Below, one piece after another: positions 44,201 through 55,986 of a stretch of DNA of 64,000 nt. The notes beneath the pieces were generated by a model that was not told the DNA's origin, searched no databases, and saw only the letters and a program-made list of their open reading frames with translations. Source of the stretch: Heterotrichella gracilis (taxonomy: Eukaryota > Sar > Xanthophyceae > Tribonematales > Xanthonemataceae); contig JAULBX010012211.1 in assembly GCA_032358255.1 (NCBI GenBank), positions 1 to 64,000 on the forward strand, in the 5' to 3' direction. A program made the position numbers and the translations under genes. How positions within the stretch are numbered: the first letter of the stretch is position 1; every line of letters begins with the position of its first letter.

Positions 44201-47200
44201 GGGGCTGCTGGGGTCGGTGAACAAAACCCTGTAGGTTTCCGGCAGGCAGTGGCTGGAGGCGGCTGGCAGGACTCCCATGAGCTGGAACCAGGGGATGGGT
44301 AGGGTCAATATCAGGGTTTTGATGAGGGTTTGATCAGGATGTCTGGCAGGCAGTGGCTGGACGCAGCACACACCCACCAGCTGGAACCAGGGGGGGTAGA
44401 GTGGCTGGTCAGGGTAAGGATTTTAGTTTCTAAGCCCGGGCATCTCAAACCATCAACTAGAGGTACATACGAGCCAAAATGACTGACAATGTCAATGGGA
44501 ACCCTCACTCGAACAAAGTGTCAAAATGATGATTTGGCTAGTGTCAATTTAGCAACAATTGCTTCCTTCGATAGTACAGGGTGACATCAGCAGCCCACCT
44601 GGTTGAAGGGCGAGAACGGCTTCCCCAGCTCAAAAGTGATGTCCAGGGTGCCGATGGAGTGCAGGTCGGATGCGAATGGCGAGTAGTGGAAGGGGTAGTA
44701 CCATGTCCACGAGGCCACCCCGTCGTAGTAGTAGGCCATCACCCAGCACAGGCCCTCAACAAAGGAGCGCACCATGGACTGGACAACCTCCTCCTGCTGG
44801 TCGCCGGGGATCCCAAGCTTCTCCTGCGGGGGGATGGGGGATTGGAATTAGAGCAAGGCGTCGTGATGGGCACTGTGGTGATAGTGTACTCTTTAGGGCT
44901 GAGGGTTTAGGGTTTGTTATGCACCAGCTGCATGTGAGCTTGTGCAAGGCCACCCTTGATGCAACATATGCCCAGACCCACGCACTTCCGCTGGTCAAAA
45001 CCAGTCAGTTTTCTCCCTGTTCGCCTGTTCAACTGGTGATGACGCAGCCCCACCCCCCTTTCACCCACTCGCTCACCTCGTAGTACCTGGTCTTCCACTC
45101 CTCCTCCCCCAATTGAGGGAGGAGGACCTTCCCCCACATGCTTCAAGCCACCCACACGCCCTCTTCCCCATTTCCCTCATCACTCACCTCATAGTACCTC
45201 GTCTTCCAGCCCTCCTCCCCCAGCCGAATCTTCTCCTCGTGCACCACCATGTCGTCAAACAGGTCGCCCTTGTCCTTCATGGAGGCGGAAACCTTGGCCA
45301 TGAACTCATCGGCAGCCTTCTTGTTGGCGGCTACAACCTCAGGGTCCTGAGGGGTATTGGGGTTTAGGGGGTAAGGAGTGGGCGACTCAAGCGCATGCTC
45401 TTCATTGGATGTATCAGTCAAACAGGATTGCCAACGGACCCATGACCGGTGCCCACGCCCACCCCATGCTCTCATTTGAGTGCGTGCTCTTCACTGCTGG
45501 CTTCAATCAAACAGGATTGTCAACAAACACACTACCGGGCGTCCACGCCCACCCCATGCTCTCACCATTTCCTCGTCGGAGGCCACCACCTCCGCCACGC
45601 TCCCTTCATCCTCAAGGATGTCCTCATCTATCTCCGCATCAAGCACTTCCGCGACGTCAACCACAGACACCTCATCACCAGCCACAGCACCTCCACCAGC
45701 CACAGAGTCACCACTAGCAGCGTCGCCACCAGCCACCTCCCCACCACCAGCCGCAGCCCCCTCCGCACCACCAGCCAGGGCGCCACCCAGATCCTGCCAG
45801 AAAGCTGCCGGGTCTATTGGTGCTGCCGCATCAGGTGCGGGCGCCGAATCGCCGCCATCCTCCCCTGCGGCAGTTGCCACCGCAGTGCCATCCTCGCTGG
45901 CCACCCGCTTGGGCACAGGCTGTTCTGCGGCACTGGGCTCCTCTTCCTCGCCTGCCTTGCGCTTGTGGCCTGCAGGGTATGGAGGGTGAATTTGGGGGAG
46001 TTGTCAGTGGGTCGGCTTCTCAGGAAAGAATGGGCCAGGACGATGCCCTCTTCAATGCAAAACCTCTGTCAAGAACAGGCAGCACAGAGCTTCCACGAAT
46101 TCCTTTGTTTAGCGTACCTCCCAGTATGCGCTCCCTCAGCAGCTGTGCCGCGCTCTTATTGCTGGGGGGCGGCTCTGGCTCCAATCCAGGGGGACCAGAG
46201 TAGTCCCCACCGCCGCCCTGCGTACGCACAGAGGGTTTAAGGGTTTAGGCAGGGGTTCAGGCTCCGGAAAATGGCCATAAGGCCAGGCAGACAACCTGGC
46301 CTGAACCCCGCCATCAATTTCAGGTGTTTTAATTCAACTAAATTTAAAAGAAAACCAATACATAAATAGTCTGAATAGTGACCACATCCGACCCACCTGC
46401 TGCAGCGGCATGGGCCCTGGAGGTGGGGGCGGCAGCGGTCCCAGGTGCATGGGTACTGTTGGCTCCAGCAGCTGCACCCGACCAGGCTGGAGCTGCGCGG
46501 GGGTCAGTGAGGCCACGTAGTCTGCGGTGGGGGCGCGCGCGCGCCACTTCATGCTCGGGCCGCCCTGTGCGTAGTGGTGGGTGGGGTGAGGTGGGGGATC
46601 AGGTGAGCGCGCGTGTGTTTCTGTGCATGTACCTGTGCATGTGGGTGCGGGTGCATCTGCGTGTTTCTGACAAGGTGCTAGATAGCTGTTGAGAGAATAT
46701 GATTAGACTTGCATGTGTCATGCCAGGCTTCTTTTTCATCTGCATTTACAAAACAATGTCCGCATTTCCAACACTGGCCCCCCACTCCAAACCCATGCCT
46801 TGCTCCTCCCCTTCCTCTGCGTTCACTGGCATGTCCGACACTAGCCCCACACCTCGCCCCCTCATACCACCCCCCACCTTGTTGTTGTTCTGCTTGTCCC
46901 GTGCGCGCCTGTCCTTCTGTCGCTGCAGCATGCGCATGCGCTTCTGGAAGATGATGTCCTCGTAGGTGCCAACCTGGAAGGAACAGGCGCGTCAGATCAG
47001 GTTTGACCAAATCAAATCGGCTCAAAGATGAGATCAGACTAGATCAGGTGTTTCCTTGTGAAATTTTCTGCCCACTCCTGTTTACACCCCGCACCCGCCT
47101 TGACTATGAACTGCTGCACGAGTGTTGGGTCCACCTTTGCCACCTCCACCATTGCCACATCCACCATCCACCCAATGCACAGCAGCGCAACCTTACACTT

Positions 47201-50200
47201 CCCATCCGCATTTTGTTCCCGTTTCCACATTTCCTGCCAACTCATTTTCACCCGATTGACTCCCTAAATGACTGCCAAATATATATGGTGGCCTTGTAAC
47301 AACCCTCACCGACCTTGACAATGAACTGCTGCACGCGTGGCAGGTCCACCTTTGCCCCCTCCACCAGCCACCCAATGCGCGGCAGCTCGGTCTTGTACAC
47401 ACTCATCAGCAGCTCAATGGCACCCTCGCGGATCTCAAGCGTGGGCATGTGCGGCAGGAAATCGTTTCCCACGAAAAAGCACATGAACACTGCGCAGCGG
47501 AGGGATTTAGGGTTTAAAGTTTAGGTACGAATTTGTCGTAAGTTGAACAGATGCAGCACATGAACACTGCGCAAGGAGAGGAGAAAAATGTATCGTAAGT
47601 TGAACAAATGCAGCACACTCGTCATTTCATGTCAAGTTCATGTTCAAGTTTGAGACAGAATCCCCGACATTTTGGACACTCCCAGTTTAAGCAATTTCCC
47701 TTGCACACTTCCGGCCTGGACATGTGGACAGGAGGTCATTGCCCACCAGCAAGTGCATGTACGTTTAGGGGATGGGGCGGGACGCAGTGGGGCCCACAAA
47801 ACAAGTGCTGCTGAAAAGAGATGTAACCACGTGGCTAACTAAATACTATCCACTGCTGAACCGCTGATTATGAACACAGCAATGGGAGGTCCCCACCAAA
47901 CCAGCTGACAGCATCATGCGTGTACACCCCACACATGAACCCCTACAATGACCCCCGACACCCACGCACCAAAATCGTCAAAAACTCGCTCCGGGTCATA
48001 TGGGAAGCTGCACTGCTTGGCCACAGGCTTGAACTCAAGCTCGAGGTACTGGCGCAGGATGGACACCTGCAGGTGGAGCCAGGGGAGAGCCATAAGGGGG
48101 GTGCAAATACATGTGTTATCTGTCCAGTTTGCGTGGTTACCTTGCTACATGGCAGGAGTGCACTGCCTGCTTGGCTGCACATGACAAGTAAACACGTGCA
48201 GTTTCACCTTATGGCCATTGCATGTACCATTATGCCTTGCTCAGGTATACAGTCAAGAACTGTCTGACATGGATAAGTAAATGGAAAGTGAAGAACTGCC
48301 TGTCTTGATTAGCCATTTCCGAAAGGGGCATTCCACTCGCGTGCCCAAAACCTAAGGCCCCCACCTGCAAGAACTGGTAGGGTTTCTTTGCTATCTCCGC
48401 CTTCTCAACCGGTTCCGGCGCAGAGGGGTCGTTGCGTGAAAACATCTGCTCACGCGTCTTCTGCTGGTCCTGGGGGCTGAAGATGACCTGCAGGGGCGAT
48501 GGGCGGGTTGGTGCGTGTGGGGATGGGGTGGGATGTATTGCCCCTATGGCTGCATGTGGGGCAGGGAGGGCTAAATGGGGTAAGTGCAACATGACCCTCA
48601 AATAGAGTAGAGCTTTTCTTGTAGCTGTACCTGTGACCCACCTCACAATGGTTATTGTAATTGTCATGTGTGATTGTATCTGTAATTGTGACTGTGATTG
48701 TATCTGTAATCATGACTGTGATTGTACATGTGATTATGATCAAGATTGTCCCAGTGATTGTGCCCCACCTCCCTGAGGATGGTGAAGTGCGGCTCGTGCG
48801 TGGCCAGCGCCAGCATGATAAGGTCAGCATCCAGCCCGTAGATGCAGTGCCGCGTGTTGGCGCTGGTGCCGGGCCGCCCCCGCTGCTGGCGGATGTACTG
48901 CATCACCTTGTGCTCGCCCTCACCCGGGGAGTTGGCGTCTGACAGGATCACCTTCACCCCGGCCCAGCCTGTGGCAAGGGGAAGGAGGCTGTGTTAGGGG
49001 TTTAGGGTTTCGATTAGGGTTAAGTCCAAGTCCAACAGGATCACCTTTATGCCTGCCTAGCCTGTGGCAAGGGAGGGGTTGTGGTGGGTTTTGTGGTGAA
49101 ATGAGGGATTGTCCCCACTTCTAGCCACAATCAACACACAAGCACAAGACAGTCCGCACCCACCCCCACTCCCACGCTAATAAAGTCGCTGTAGCATTGC
49201 AACTATGTTGGTAAGAAAGCACTATGCAGTTTGACACTCACGTCCGCTTGATGGCACACAAGCACTCGCATCGCTCGCAATCCCCACCACGATGCACACA
49301 CCCTGTACCTGCGGCCCGCACCTGGGTCTGTGTTGAGGCGCATGTGCATGTAGTACTGCAGCACCATGCCTTGAATTTAAAAACCCTAAACCCTAAGAAC
49401 CCTGAACCCTACGCCTGCAGCCCGCACCTGGGTCTGTGTTCAGGCGCATGTGCACGTAGTACTGCAGCGCGATGCCTTGAATCTTAAAACCCTAAACCCT
49501 AGAAACCCTGAACCCTACACCTGCGGCCCGCACCTGGGTCTGTGTTGAGGCGCATGTGCACGTAGTACTGCAGCGCGATGGACAGGCGGTACATGAAGGG
49601 AGTGCCCGGGGTGATGACGTTGCTGTCCCAGGTCTGGCTCTTGCCCTTGGCAGGAACCTTGAGGCCCTGGCTGGCGTACTCCTGGCGCAGCTTCTCCTCC
49701 TCAGCCTCCTGAAAGTGAAACACCACCCCTTGAGATGGGAAGATCACAGACACATGAATACTGGGGTGCTCCATCGCGGCTTGTGGCGGGTCCCATGGAT
49801 GTGCATGGGCGTGGCATGGCAGTGCAAAGTATACATACACATACATAAGTAACTTTTCATACATTATTTTTCATCTATATGAAATTGCCTGCATGTGGCA
49901 GTTGACGCATGGGAGCGCTCGCTTGTGGCAGGTGCACGATGTGGTAGCACATGCATGTGGGCATGTAGAGCACTGTCGCGGGGTGAGCCTCCACCCTTCC
50001 CCACCACCTTCCCCACCCCCAGCGCACCTTCTCCTCCGCCTCTTGCGCCGCCCTGAATCGCCTGGACCGCTGCTGGTTCATCTTGGCGCGGGGGGCTACG
50101 CCGTCTGCAGCAGCACATATGGGTGTGGGTGTGGGTGTGGTTGTGAGTGTGGGCGCAGGTGTGGTCTTTCATGCGAAGGCTCAGGTGCAGGTGCCGATGT

Positions 50201-51485
50201 AGTGAAGTAGAAGGTGGCATGACCACATGCTTCCTCCCACTGTTGCCAGATGAGTGTACCAATGGCACGTACAGCACCTTGCGGGGTTTAGGGTTTAGGG
50301 TGTACGTACCGATAGCCATGTACAGCACCTTGCGTGGCCGCACGATTGCAAACAGCCTGTCTATGTAGTCAAAGATGCACAGGAACACCTCGGACTCGGT
50401 GGTGGGGGCGGGCTACAAAGGGGGGGAACATATAGGTACCTGGGCTTAGGTGGGGAGGTTGGGTGCATCAGGTGTTCATACGTTCGTGCAAATGTCCCGC
50501 CCCCACTGCTCTACCATGTGCATGAAGCATTAGGGTTCACAGACAGGGGTATGCGTTAACTGAGGAGCAAGTCCGTTGATCCCCAAGCGTGCACACAGGT
50601 ACAGCATGCGTGGGCGCATCACGGGCGCAGTTCCAGCTGGTAGAATCTGTATGCCATGCATGCATTGCTGGTGCTGTGTGCTTACCCTGTCCTCTGGGTG
50701 GAAGCAGGGGTGGATGATCCCGTTCATGTCCTGCACAGCAACGCCACTGGCATCAGGCATCGCACAGTATCTTTTGACACATACAGTGGCAGCATGGCAT
50801 CGAGACAACCCGACAGGATGCCACCATGGTATGAGAGGCTGGTGCCCTTTAGAAAGCCCAAGTCATAGTTGCAGTTGTATGCGGGGCACACCCCACTAAT
50901 ACAAACACACATCAGAGCACGGGTCAGGTACACTGGGCTATTGGCATGCATGGCGGGTTGTCAAGTTTTAGTATGAGAAGCCTGCACCACAGTCACCACT
51001 GCCTATTACTGGTATGAGAAGCCTTGGGCGCTTTTCTTGAGGCTGTGGCGTTGGAAGCACCTGCCTATGGGAACAGCGCGGCAAGGTCGGATTCTCACCA
51101 GGTACAGGTTGTCAAACTCGATCCCGTTAGGGTTTGGTTTTGAGGTGTCCACCGGCACCTCCACGCCCTCCAGCACCATGCCCTCCTCCTCGATACAGTC
51201 CAGAATGATCTTGGGGTACCTGCACCACACCAGCTCATAAAGCACCAAGCATATGCACCTTGCTCAAGACACCAACAGCTGTAATTTCCGTGGCCATCAA
51301 CGCAAACGTCGTGGTTGCCAAGTTGTGAAGATAGAGTGTGTGTGGGTAGGTACCGAAACAAGCGTTTCATATGCATGCATGCATTTTTGTTTCAGTGCAT
51401 GCATATAGGACCAAAGCTCCATAATATCACGCTTGTGATCCACTTACTTTTGACTCAGCCATCTGTAGAACGCTGGAACTCCCAT
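41268..51485 (-). CDS. XRN2: 5'-3' exoribonuclease, XRN2/Rat1 family
   Basis: Degrades 5'-monophosphate RNA processively. In the nucleus it trims rRNA and ends transcription; plants also have a cytosolic member of the same clade. Start at 51485 gives [13 protein letters not shown], spliced to [12 protein letters not shown], then [19 protein letters not shown] (~50732), [58 protein letters not shown] and [18 protein letters not shown], the acidic Mg-binding residues of the catalytic core, then [20 protein letters not shown]. Downstream come [20 protein letters not shown] (~44700), a Gly/Arg-rich region ([11 protein letters not shown], ~43080) and a long Gln/Tyr/Gly/Pro-rich tail (41268-42830). 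About 20 exons, roughly 1,100-1,200 residues; many boundaries are approximate. No CCHC zinc knuckle is seen between HFTILREV and KKPYQFLQ, where plant members usually have one. An NLS-like VPKRV lies near 45900. Confidence 0.92.
41440..41605. repeat. Repeated exon-start segment in the XRN tail
   Basis: GCGTATGGCTGCTGGTACCC at 41453-41472 and the following ~35 bp are repeated with changes from 41551 (GCGTATGGCTGCCGATGCCC), about 98 bp apart. The first lies in the last exon; the second lies in the intron upstream of it in transcript order and keeps the CACCTGCA acceptor context. Confidence 0.8.
45072..45222. repeat. Splice-donor echo, XRN gene
   Basis: The donor and exon end at 45183-45220 (CTCACCTCATAGTACCTCGT) are copied at 45072-45109 (CTCACCTCGTAGTACCTGGT), 111 bp away, both with a GAG|GTGAG donor on the minus strand. 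Confidence 0.9.
45391..45563. repeat. Tandem duplication of ~90 bp, XRN gene
   Basis: Segments 45391-45474 and 45481-45563 share GCATGCTCTTCA/GCGTGCTCTTCA, CAATCAAACAGGATTG and CCACGCCCACCCCATGCTCT in order. The end of the second unit abuts the donor of the exon beginning at about 45568. Confidence 0.85.
47102..47385. repeat. Diverged exon-end echo, XRN gene
   Basis: The exon end at about 47318-47385 (minus strand [20 protein letters not shown]) has a more diverged copy at about 47102-47180 that still reads [14 protein letters not shown]. It is about 215 bp further into the intron and carries a 15-bp internal insertion. Confidence 0.75.
48940..49074. repeat. Splice-acceptor echo, XRN gene
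   Basis: The acceptor and exon start at 48940-48980 (encoding [11 protein letters not shown]) recur at 49033-49074, 93 bp upstream in transcript order, sharing CAGGATCACCTT and CAGCCTGTGGCAAGG/TAGCCTGTGGCAAGG. Between them is GGGGTTTAGGGTTTCGATTA. Confidence 0.88.
49305..49583. repeat. Three-copy splice-donor echo with telomere-like spacers, XRN gene
   Basis: CCGCACCTGGGTCTGTGTTG, the donor and exon end, occurs at 49528 (real), 49421 and 49316, spacings 107 and 105 bp. Each copy extends about 55 bp and both spacers carry AACCCTAAACCCTA-G/AAAACCCTGAACCCT, a degenerate telomere-type run. Confidence 0.95.
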
Positions 51486-52270
51486 CCTTCCCGATGCTCA
51501 AAAGCAGGAGGCAGACGAGAACCAACCTTTGTTGAACAAGCCCGAAATCCAAACTGCCCAAACCACCAAGCAAGCGGTGAAGATACTGCCAACTCCAGTT
51601 GCACTCGTGACCACCCTTAGCTACTTACAAACGGTGCGTCTGCAACGCATCAGGCCGGTGTGTTTAAAGCAAAAGCCGAGACTCGCTAGCATAGGGGGCC
51701 CAGCCATCCACGCTGCGATTCAACGCAGAAAGTGGTTCTAGGAGGGTGTTCACAAGAACACTTCACTAGTAGCCTACTCGGAAACGCAACACTGAAGTGC
51801 CTGTCGAGGAGGAGGTTGGCAGGAGGTTGCGGGTTCGTTTCGGATATGGCGGCCAATAAACTCGAAGAAAACAGTAATCCCGGGGATTTTGGGATCAAAA
51901 CCCACATGTTGCAGATTACACGCGGTGTCGCTCGCAAAAGCGGGTTGGAAAATCTCAGCCCCTCGTGTGCTTCCTACTCGAAGGCTGCCTTTTCAAAGGC
52001 CTCTGCAAAGATTGCTGGATAGCATGCATCACATAGGGACCTATACGCCTCTGTCGTGGTGTTGAGACGCTTCGTGCTTCGGTTTGCCGCTGGGTTGCAC
52101 ATAATATCGCTTTCATACCCCTGGGCGCCCACCTTACTTTTTGGGGCTGTAGCCTAATAATCCGTGCAACCGCAGCCATGTGTCTGGTGGTGTAGTTGCG
52201 AGGTGCAAGGAGAACCTGGCACACCCCTTGAAGCCGAGCCTCTGGTCGCCTGAAGGGGCAGCGCACGCAG
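51486..52270. promoter_or_regulatory. Shared upstream region of XRN (-) and NF-YB (+)
   Basis: 785 bp between divergent start codons. It must hold both promoters. No CCAAT or TATA arrangement was convincing. Confidence 0.55.
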
Positions 52271-52966
52271 ATGGCGGACCATGACGATGACGAGCGTGGG
52301 GGGCACTCAGTACGCGAGCAAGACAGGTTCCTCCCCATCGCCAACATCAGCAGGATTATGAAAAAGGCGCTGCCTGCCAACGCCAAGATCGCTAAGGACG
52401 CCAAAGAGACGGTGCAGGAGTGTGTCTCAGAGTTTATCAGCTTCATAACCAGCGAGTGAGTGGCTTGATTGGCAGCACCAGCAGTTAGCAGCATTCAAAA
52501 TGCTGTTATGACTAGCCTTGCCTACCTGCATACCTGTCTTGCCTGCTAACTTTGCCTGCTGGACTGCTTGTCCGCCTGCTTGAACTAGCCTGTGCCTTGC
52601 ACCACAGGGCAAGTGACAAGTGCCAACGAGAGAAGAGGAAAACCATCAACGGTGACGACCTGCTGTGGGCCATGACCACTCTGGGCTTTGAGGAGTATGT
52701 TGAGCCCTTGAAGGCATACCTTGCCAAGTACAGAGAGGTAGGTAGTTGCCACCAAGCCCTGTGCATGGCCAATAGCACCTACCTGCAATAGTGATCAACG
52801 TCAGTAAATTGCATGCGCCTCTGGGCCAGTCTGCCCTTTATTAAAAAACTGGCTGTGCTCTTGTGCTAACGCATAGCTGGCTTGACAACACGTTGCTTGC
52901 TTGCAGAGTGAGAAGGCTGCGATGAAGAACCAGGGGAATGGGGACAAGGACGCTGCGTCCGGATAA
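52271..52966 (+). CDS. NF-YB: NF-YB transcription factor subunit (HAP3/CBF-A)
   Basis: Histone-fold subunit that pairs with NF-YC and, with NF-YA, binds CCAAT boxes. Three phase-checked exons, 52271-52455, 52608-52737 and 52907-52966, give 124 residues, essentially the conserved domain with short ends. Exon 1 starts [11 protein letters not shown] and contains [19 protein letters not shown] (DNA contact and first helix) and [16 protein letters not shown]. Exon 2 continues [20 protein letters not shown] and [18 protein letters not shown]. Exon 3 ends GDKDAASG. Introns are short (152 and 169 bp), with GT-AG ends, and show no echo. It is divergent from the XRN gene. Confidence 0.96.
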
Positions 52967-55872
52967 CTGTTGGGATCTGCAGAACTTTTTCTTTTTATTT
53001 CGTTTGTGTGGGTAGTGTACTGGCTTTCACCTAGGCAACTTGCCCACACTCTCATTCAGCCTTACGAATATGTACCGTATACTTTTGTGGCTGGTCTTTC
53101 AGTTTGCTGCCAACTGCAGCCATGGGTTGGGAGCTGGTCAGTAACACTTGAGGCGCTGTCTGGTATCACACGTCTTGTCCTTTGGCTTTGAACTTGGCGC
53201 TGGTTAAAGGACGTGGCAGAGTATATGAAACTCTGCTGTGCCCCAGCTTTTGGACTGCGCTTGTCAGCAACCGTTTCCTGTGTTTTAGTCCCAAACCCTT
53301 GCGCCGCCAGGGGATGCCACTTCCTCCCCTTGTTTATTTGCCCAGCTATTGCGCTTTAGAGGCTGAGTCTCACAGTGGCGGTGAGGTATGCCCGCTGTTT
53401 TTAAAATTATGAGTGGTGTGTGGTCTGTGGTTGACTGTTATGTACACGTGCGCAACTAGTAAACGCAAGTGTATCCCCATTGCTACACTGTCACAGCGCA
53501 CACCTTGCAGCACAAGTGGGCTTTCAGCCTTGTCCCTCAAGCTATTAATAATCAGGGTCAGTGGTCCTGCCTGATGTTGCTGTAACAAAATCATTGACAG
53601 TGTTGCTGCCCAGGCAATGGATGCTCCGGGGCTCGTGCTTCAGGTGCATCAAAGCATGTGCAATACAACCTACATGCGCACGCTACACTGGGGACTGGGT
53701 GTATACATAGTGGACAGCCACCATTTGACAGTGCCTTGCCAGGTTCTCCAGTGTGGATCCTTTTGGCGGAGTGATGCCTTCATGACAGGTCTAAACCTGT
53801 TGGCATCAGCTGTATCTTCCACACTCACGTCACCAGTTTAACCCATGGGGTACTAAACATAAAGAAACAAAACGCCTCCACACACGGCGGCGCACCACAA
53901 GTCCAGCATGGTCGAACAACAGAGACAGGCCAGGCAGCAACCAGTGGAATAAGGCGTGCCACTGTAAGGATAGCACTTGGCATAGCCCACTGGGTGATCG
54001 ATTAATAAATGTCTCCGTTTGTCAGCATTGTAGGCTACAACCATTTACCATCATAGTAATTACTAATACAGTGTAGTCTGGCCGTTGGTCATCAACTGGC
54101 ACAAGGCACGCGTCACTATAAACGAAAATGGCAGCTTTGCCATTGCTACTGCGACTTGCCACTTCTGATAATACCTCACACTTGAAATAAAACTATCTGA
54201 ATCAGAACACAGTCTGCTGAACATCAATAAACACAAATGCTGTGATTAATTAGTGTGGCAGCTTAGCATATGTATACACCAGCTGCCTGTTCCTGAAACA
54301 CTCATAAATGCCTTGGGTACAAGTAATAAGTCCTGGATGAATGCACAGATTAATAAAACATCAAGGGTTGGTGGTGGGATCCGACAAGGCCAACCCGTCT
54401 AAAACTTTCCTAGTAAAGGCACAACAGTCACGGTTGCAAACTGCTTTTATCTGAGCCGAGGTATGCGCATACAACAGCACACTGTATGTTCTTGTATAAA
54501 AAACAATTCACCGCCAAAAGTCATGCTTTGCCTATTTCTTGCCAGTGCCACATTTATGGCCTAATAACAGCGTTCTGCTTTACAGGTGCACTTTGTCCTA
54601 AGAATTCTTCCAAACTGTAAGCTAACGACTACCTTGTCCACTAGGTGTTAATATGCCAAGCAGCCTTTGTTCTGACCCATCATCGTCAGTGACTGTTGAA
54701 AACTACGGTAACTACTGCGTACAAAATGGTTGCTACCGACAACGATACGCAGCGCGCAATTGTGCTGACATTACCCCCGTGACGGTGCACACAAAGTCGC
54801 TTTAAACTGTTTATTCTCCTATACATCGTAGCAGTGACATAGATATGGACAAAGTTGACATCGTGATGCCAAAAAATAGTCTGCACGTGGAATCGTCGGC
54901 AACTGCGATTGAGCGTGCTGCATGCAGTCCTTGTAAACGCCTGATAATGATTCCATCAAAGGGCATAAAGAGTGATTCCAAAATCGTGAGTACCTTATTA
55001 TAAAGTACCATGGTTGCAAGCCAAATATTAGCTCCATTGCCACGCCATGCTCCATTGGATAGGCAGCAATGAGGCTTGCATAGCATGAAAACAACCCACC
55101 AGCAACTTAGTGCTGCCAAGCTGGTAACCACTTGATCCAGCGCAATTTGCCACCCAAACTCGAGCCCATGACCATATCCACATAAAAGCAACATTATTCA
55201 ATGAAGAGATGGATGAGGATTGCAGTTCAGGTTCACTACTCCATCACGCTCATTGAAACAATTGATGCGGCCCCTCACTCAGTTCAAAAGCACTACTGGT
55301 TTGAAAGTCTTGTTGCAACAGGATACAATGACGCGACGGGAAGGCAACTAAACCCCATCCGCACAGAACACTCGATCTCTCACATATCTATCTACACGTC
55401 AAAGCAATTATGTTGGCTATAAGATACGTGACACTGCTTATGTCAGATATACCTTGAACATCCTCACCATAGCCATCAGTTCCCAACCCCTTGCCCGTTG
55501 CAAACTCGTGTAGATCCCAACTCCACTCTATTGGCATAGCCATACGATCTTGGGGCTGGAGCGGTTTGTAGCCCGATCTCCCTCCCTCCCCCACGTACAT
55601 GCTGCAATCATTGATGCCCCGCTCCAGGGTGCAAGGCATGGCACTCCCTTGATTGTGACCCCACCTCCTTGCATGGTCTTCAAGCTGAGGGGTGCCCCCC
55701 TGTCCTGCCTGGATCTCACCAACCAGGCGAGCCGAAAGGGCCATCATTAATCCTGGTCCAAAACGCACAGGTCAGTAAAGATGGGCCAGTCCCTGGGGAG
55801 ACAATCCCACTGACAGTGTTGCCCAGGCTGGATGCTCCCCAGTGTGCCCGTCACTGAAATGAAAGGCCCCCA
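52967..55872. other. Intergenic region between convergent NF-YB and CCCH zinc-finger genes
   Basis: 2.9 kb with no recognisable exon. The right end (55743-55792) holds an echo of the zinc-finger gene's final codons. The sequence CCCAGGCTGGATGCTCCCCA near 55822 is similar to CCCAGGCAATGGATGCTCCG at 53611, a dispersed pair about 2.2 kb apart. The block 54050-54560 is AT-rich and low in open frames. Confidence 0.55.
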
Positions 55873-55918
55873 TCATGCCTGGTCCAGATCGCAGAGGTCA
55901 GCAAAGATGGGCAGCCTG
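55743..55918. repeat. Echo of the 3' coding end of the CCCH gene
   Basis: The last codons and stop at 55871-55918 are copied with some changes at 55743-55792, about 128 bp downstream of the gene, sharing CCTGGTCCA, ACAGGTCAG/AGAGGTCAG and AAAGATGGG in order. This shows that the duplications also affect a gene end rather than only splice sites. Confidence 0.8.
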
Positions 55919-55954
55919 CGCATGTTGTCAGACACACACCTCCTCACAGCCTGC

Positions 55955-55986
<32 letters not shown>

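Noticed and set aside
46709-46965. Minus-strand [10 protein letters not shown] as the missing XRN zinc knuckle
   Set aside because: It lies in an intron after the GNDFLPH exon, in the wrong place and with wrong spacing for a CCHC knuckle.
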